Shown here piece by piece: positions 5,695-7,268 of a stretch of DNA of 7,268 bases (within the stretch, counting starts at the first letter, position 1; every line of letters starts with the position of its first letter). The DNA comes from Pseudomonadota bacterium. Lineage in GTDB: Bacteria; Pseudomonadota; Alphaproteobacteria; Azospirillales; Azospirillaceae. The position numbers were made by a program, and so were the translations under genes. The DNA lies in contig JAEYOB010000029.1 of NCBI GenBank assembly GCA_023412175.1, positions 1-7,268 of the forward strand, read 5' to 3'. The notes beneath the pieces are model-generated. The model had not been told where the DNA came from. It saw nothing but the letters and a program-made list of their open reading frames with translations, and searched no databases.

Positions 5695-6057
5695 ATGACG
5701 CTCCCCCTGATTCTCGTCGTGGCCGCCATCCTCGACGCAATGGCTGCTCGGGCGGTCAAGGAGACACCGGGCTTCTCCGGCTTCGCGGCCGAGCGCGGGC
5801 GCGCCCTCCATCTCGGCCTGCATGCCGGCGGAGACCAACGCCTGTGCCGCCTGTCACACGGCCAATCTCGCCGCCACCGGGCGCTCCACAAGAGGGGGCG
5901 CAACGTCGCGCCGATGGCGGTGTCGGCCAACCCCAAGCGGTTCGCCGACGCCGCCGAGGTGGAGAAGCGCTTCGAGCGCGATTGCCCGAACGTGCTCAGC
6001 CGCGCCTGCACGGCGCGGAAGATGAGCAACTTCATCACCTACCTGTCCGGCCAATGA
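5695..6057 (+). pseudogene. SHP-type cytochrome c (DUF1924), heme motif out of frame
   Basis: The 120-codon frame from the ATG at 5695 has family features at both ends: GFAAERGRALH near residues 29-39, then VAPMAVSANPKRFADAAEVEKRF and the Cys-Cys tail ending FITYLSGQ. SHP cytochromes are small periplasmic monoheme c proteins that bind oxygen and NO and accept electrons from DHC. The single heme motif CAACH is absent from this frame. It is encoded at 5843-5857 one frame over, within a short stretch reading NACAACHTANLAATGR. The reading therefore shifts from frame 1 to frame 2 at roughly 5806-5835 and back near 5885. Two compensating indels explain this, either real mutations or sequencing errors. 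The leader is short and has no basic residue near its start, so the signal peptide is also doubtful. The usual GRNC near the C-terminus reads ERDC. Family call firm; functional state doubtful. Confidence 0.75.
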
Positions 6058-6068
6058 GCGAGGGCTCC

Positions 6069-6572
6069 ATGCACGACATTGCCGACCCACGCGCCCTGCG
6101 CATCGCCTTCGGCCGCTTCGCCACCGGCGTGGCGGTGGTCACCACGCTCGCACGGGATGGGGCGCCCGTGGGGCTGACGGTCAATTCGTTCAGCTCCACG
6201 TCGCTCGATCCACCGCTGGTGCTGTGGGGCCTGATGCGGCGCTCCGCGCTGCTGCCGATGTTCCACGCGGCGCAGCGCTTCGCAGTGAACGTCCTGGCGG
6301 CCGAGCAGCAACCGCTGTCCGACCGCTTCGCCTCGCACGCCGAGGACCGCTTCGCCGGCGTCGGCTGGGAGCCGGGCGGCGCCGGCATGCCGCTGCTGCA
6401 CGACGCCCTGGCCCGCTTCGAGTGCGCGGTGGAGCACAGGTTCGAGATTGGCGACCACCTCATGTTTCTGGGCCGCGTCGAGCGCTTCGAGCACCGCGAC
6501 GGCGACCCGCTGCTGTTCTTCGCCAGCCGCTACACCGCGCTGCGGACGGTCAACCTCGCCACCGCCACCTGA
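6069..6572 (+). CDS. Flavin reductase-like FMN-binding protein
   Basis: A 167-residue protein of the flavin reductase-like split-barrel family (short-chain NAD(P)H:flavin oxidoreductases such as HpaC and RutF). Characteristic segments in order are FGRFATGVAVVTT near the N-terminus, GLTVNSFSSTSLDPPLVLWGL (about 38-58), RFAVNVLA, LSDRFAS, a central PLLHDALARFECAV, GDHLMFLGRVERF, and the closing LLFFASRYTALR. Length is normal for the family. These cytoplasmic enzymes reduce free FMN or FAD for a partner monooxygenase. Two starts are possible: ATG at 6054 overlapping the SHP stop (ATGA), and ATG at 6069 preceded by GAGGG 5 nt away. I chose the latter for its ribosome binding site. The gene lies between SHP and DHC, an unusual position for a cytoplasmic flavoenzyme, and no monooxygenase gene is visible. 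The DHC start follows 11 nt after the stop, so co-transcription is likely. Confidence 0.85.
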   Translation: MHDIADPRALRIAFGRFATGVAVVTTLARDGAPVGLTVNSFSSTSLDPPLVLWGLMRRSALLPMFHAAQRFAVNVLAAEQQPLSDRFASHAEDRFAGVGWEPGGAGMPLLHDALARFECAVEHRFEIGDHLMFLGRVERFEHRDGDPLLFFASRYTALRTVNLATAT

Positions 6573-6583
6573 GGAAGCCCGCT

Positions 6584-7006
6584 ATGCATGCCCACATCGT
6601 TGCCGCTGCGATCGTCATCTTCGCCACCGCCGCCGCCTTGGCCGACGAGGTCGAGCGCGTGCCGCCCGTCACCCACGCCGCGACGCTGAAGGAGTGCAGC
6701 GAATGCCACATGGTGTTCCAGCCCGCACTGCTGCCTGCTGCCGGCTGGAACCGCGTCATGGACGGCCTGTCAGACCACTTCGGCGACAAGGCCAGCCTGC
6801 CCGAGGCCGTGGCCGCCGGCATTCGCGCCTACCTGACCCACAACGCCGGACGCGGCGACGGCCGCCTGCTGCGCATCACCGGGCAGCGCTGGTGGTTGCA
6901 CGAGCACGACCTGCACCCCGACATCTGGCGCCGCAAGGAAGTCGGATCCAAGGCGAACTGCGAGGCGTGCCATCGTCAAGCGGCTATGGGACACTACGAC
7001 GACTGA
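6584..7006 (+). CDS. Diheme cytochrome c (DHC)
   Basis: A 140-residue exported protein of the DHC family. A signal peptide (residues 1-20, cleavage after ALA) precedes two heme-c motifs, CSECH at 38-42 and CEACH at 126-130. Between them lie family-typical segments: AGWNRVMDGLSDHFGDKASL, AYLTHNA, and LRITGQRWWLHEHDLHPDIWRRKEVGS. H75-like sixth ligands cannot be assigned with certainty, but H64/H86 and H106/H108/H111 are candidates. In Rhodobacter sphaeroides DHC reduces SHP in the periplasm, and a membrane cytochrome b561 is thought to reduce DHC; both partner genes are upstream here. The start has GAGGAAG about 6 nt upstream. The C-terminus stops at GHYDD, which appears a few residues shorter than usual. 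ATG at 6588 is out of frame and can be ignored. Confidence 0.88.
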   Translation: MHAHIVAAAIVIFATAAALADEVERVPPVTHAATLKECSECHMVFQPALLPAAGWNRVMDGLSDHFGDKASLPEAVAAGIRAYLTHNAGRGDGRLLRITGQRWWLHEHDLHPDIWRRKEVGSKANCEACHRQAAMGHYDD

Positions 7007-7012
7007 ACGCCT

Positions 7013-7031
7013 GGATGGGGCTGTCCCATCC
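7013..7031 (+). terminator. Small hairpin between DHC and the response regulator
   Basis: GGATGGG (7013-7019) pairs with CCCATCC (7025-7031) around the loop GCTGT. No T-run follows, so it may only reduce read-through or adjust downstream expression rather than end transcription. Confidence 0.3.
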
Positions 7032-7059
7032 CGACGGGAAGCCCGGGGGATGACGAGGA

Positions 7060-7268
7060 ATGCGCGTGCTGTTGGCGGAGGACGACCCGCTTCTTGGGGA
7101 CGGCGTGTGTGCGGGCCTCAGGCAGGCCGGCCTCACGGTGGACTGGGCGAAGGATGGCGAAGAGGCCGAGGCAGCGCTGGCCTCCACGGCCTACGACGCG
7201 GTGGTGCTCGACCTTGGCCTGCCGAAACGGGACGGATTATCGCTGCTGCGGTGGCTGCGCACGAGGCC
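7060..7268 (+). CDS. OmpR/QseB-type response regulator (N-terminal part)
   Basis: The first 69 residues of a two-component response regulator; the gene runs off the window. The receiver domain is clear: MRVLLAEDDPLL with the acidic pocket at E7-D8-D9, the phospho-acceptor D51 in VVLDLGLP, and the following KRDGLSLLRWLR. The spelling DLGLPKRDG is typical of the QseB/TctD/PmrA branch of the OmpR family, which usually has a winged-helix DNA-binding half and a sensor kinase encoded next door; neither lies inside the window. The start is ATG at 7060. A GGGGGA stretch at 7045-7050 is better spaced as a ribosome binding site than the GAGGA immediately before the ATG. The position, 53 nt after DHC, suggests it controls the cytochrome cluster, perhaps through the repeat at 4548-4567. 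Confidence 0.9.
   Translation, partial: MRVLLAEDDPLLGDGVCAGLRQAGLTVDWAKDGEEAEAALASTAYDAVVLDLGLPKRDGLSLLRWLRTR

Noticed and set aside
5695..6057. Programmed ribosomal frameshifting to produce an intact SHP
   Set aside because: Two shifts within about 80 nt would be needed, with no slippery heptamer plus downstream structure visible at either point. Indels or sequencing errors are far simpler.

Overview
The window is GC-rich throughout and has the codon bias and gene families of an Alphaproteobacterium, most likely an Azospirillum-like member of the Rhodospirillales. The genus is inferred from general character, not from a marker gene.

Left part (1-1186): a plus-strand gene for a 201-residue protein with two cold-shock domains starts at a TTG codon. 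About 500 bp without a gene follow. That gap holds three successive inverted repeats, an exact 14-bp tandem duplication, and an inverted pair of a 13-bp word that recurs elsewhere in the window.

Middle part (1187-4519): one long minus-strand gene encodes a 625-residue protein with a predicted cytoplasmic coiled coil, a single membrane span, a long Pro/Ala/Ser-rich stretch and a C-terminal LysM domain. Upstream of it lie almost 1 kb without a credible gene, carrying many copies of a short palindromic word (ATCSGCGCSGAT, usually followed by TTC). Next comes the 3' remnant of an IS1182-type transposase on the minus strand.

Right part (4520-7268): a compact plus-strand cluster built around the SHP / diheme cytochrome c / cytochrome b561 electron-transfer set. 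In order it encodes an exported OB-fold (BOF-like) protein, a 41-residue single-span protein, a four-helix cytochrome b561, an SHP-type (DUF1924) monoheme cytochrome c, a flavin reductase-like FMN-binding protein, a diheme cytochrome c (DHC), and the start of an OmpR/QseB-type response regulator that runs off the window. The likely route is membrane cytochrome b561 to periplasmic DHC to SHP, with two-component control. The SHP gene is disturbed: its CXXCH heme motif lies in a different frame from its N- and C-terminal parts, and the position I believe holds the distal Asn ligand is Asp. As given, the sequence could not yield a normal SHP.

The observations most worth following are the out-of-frame SHP heme motif, the palindromic word array around the LysM gene, and the flavin reductase placed between SHP and its presumed donor DHC.
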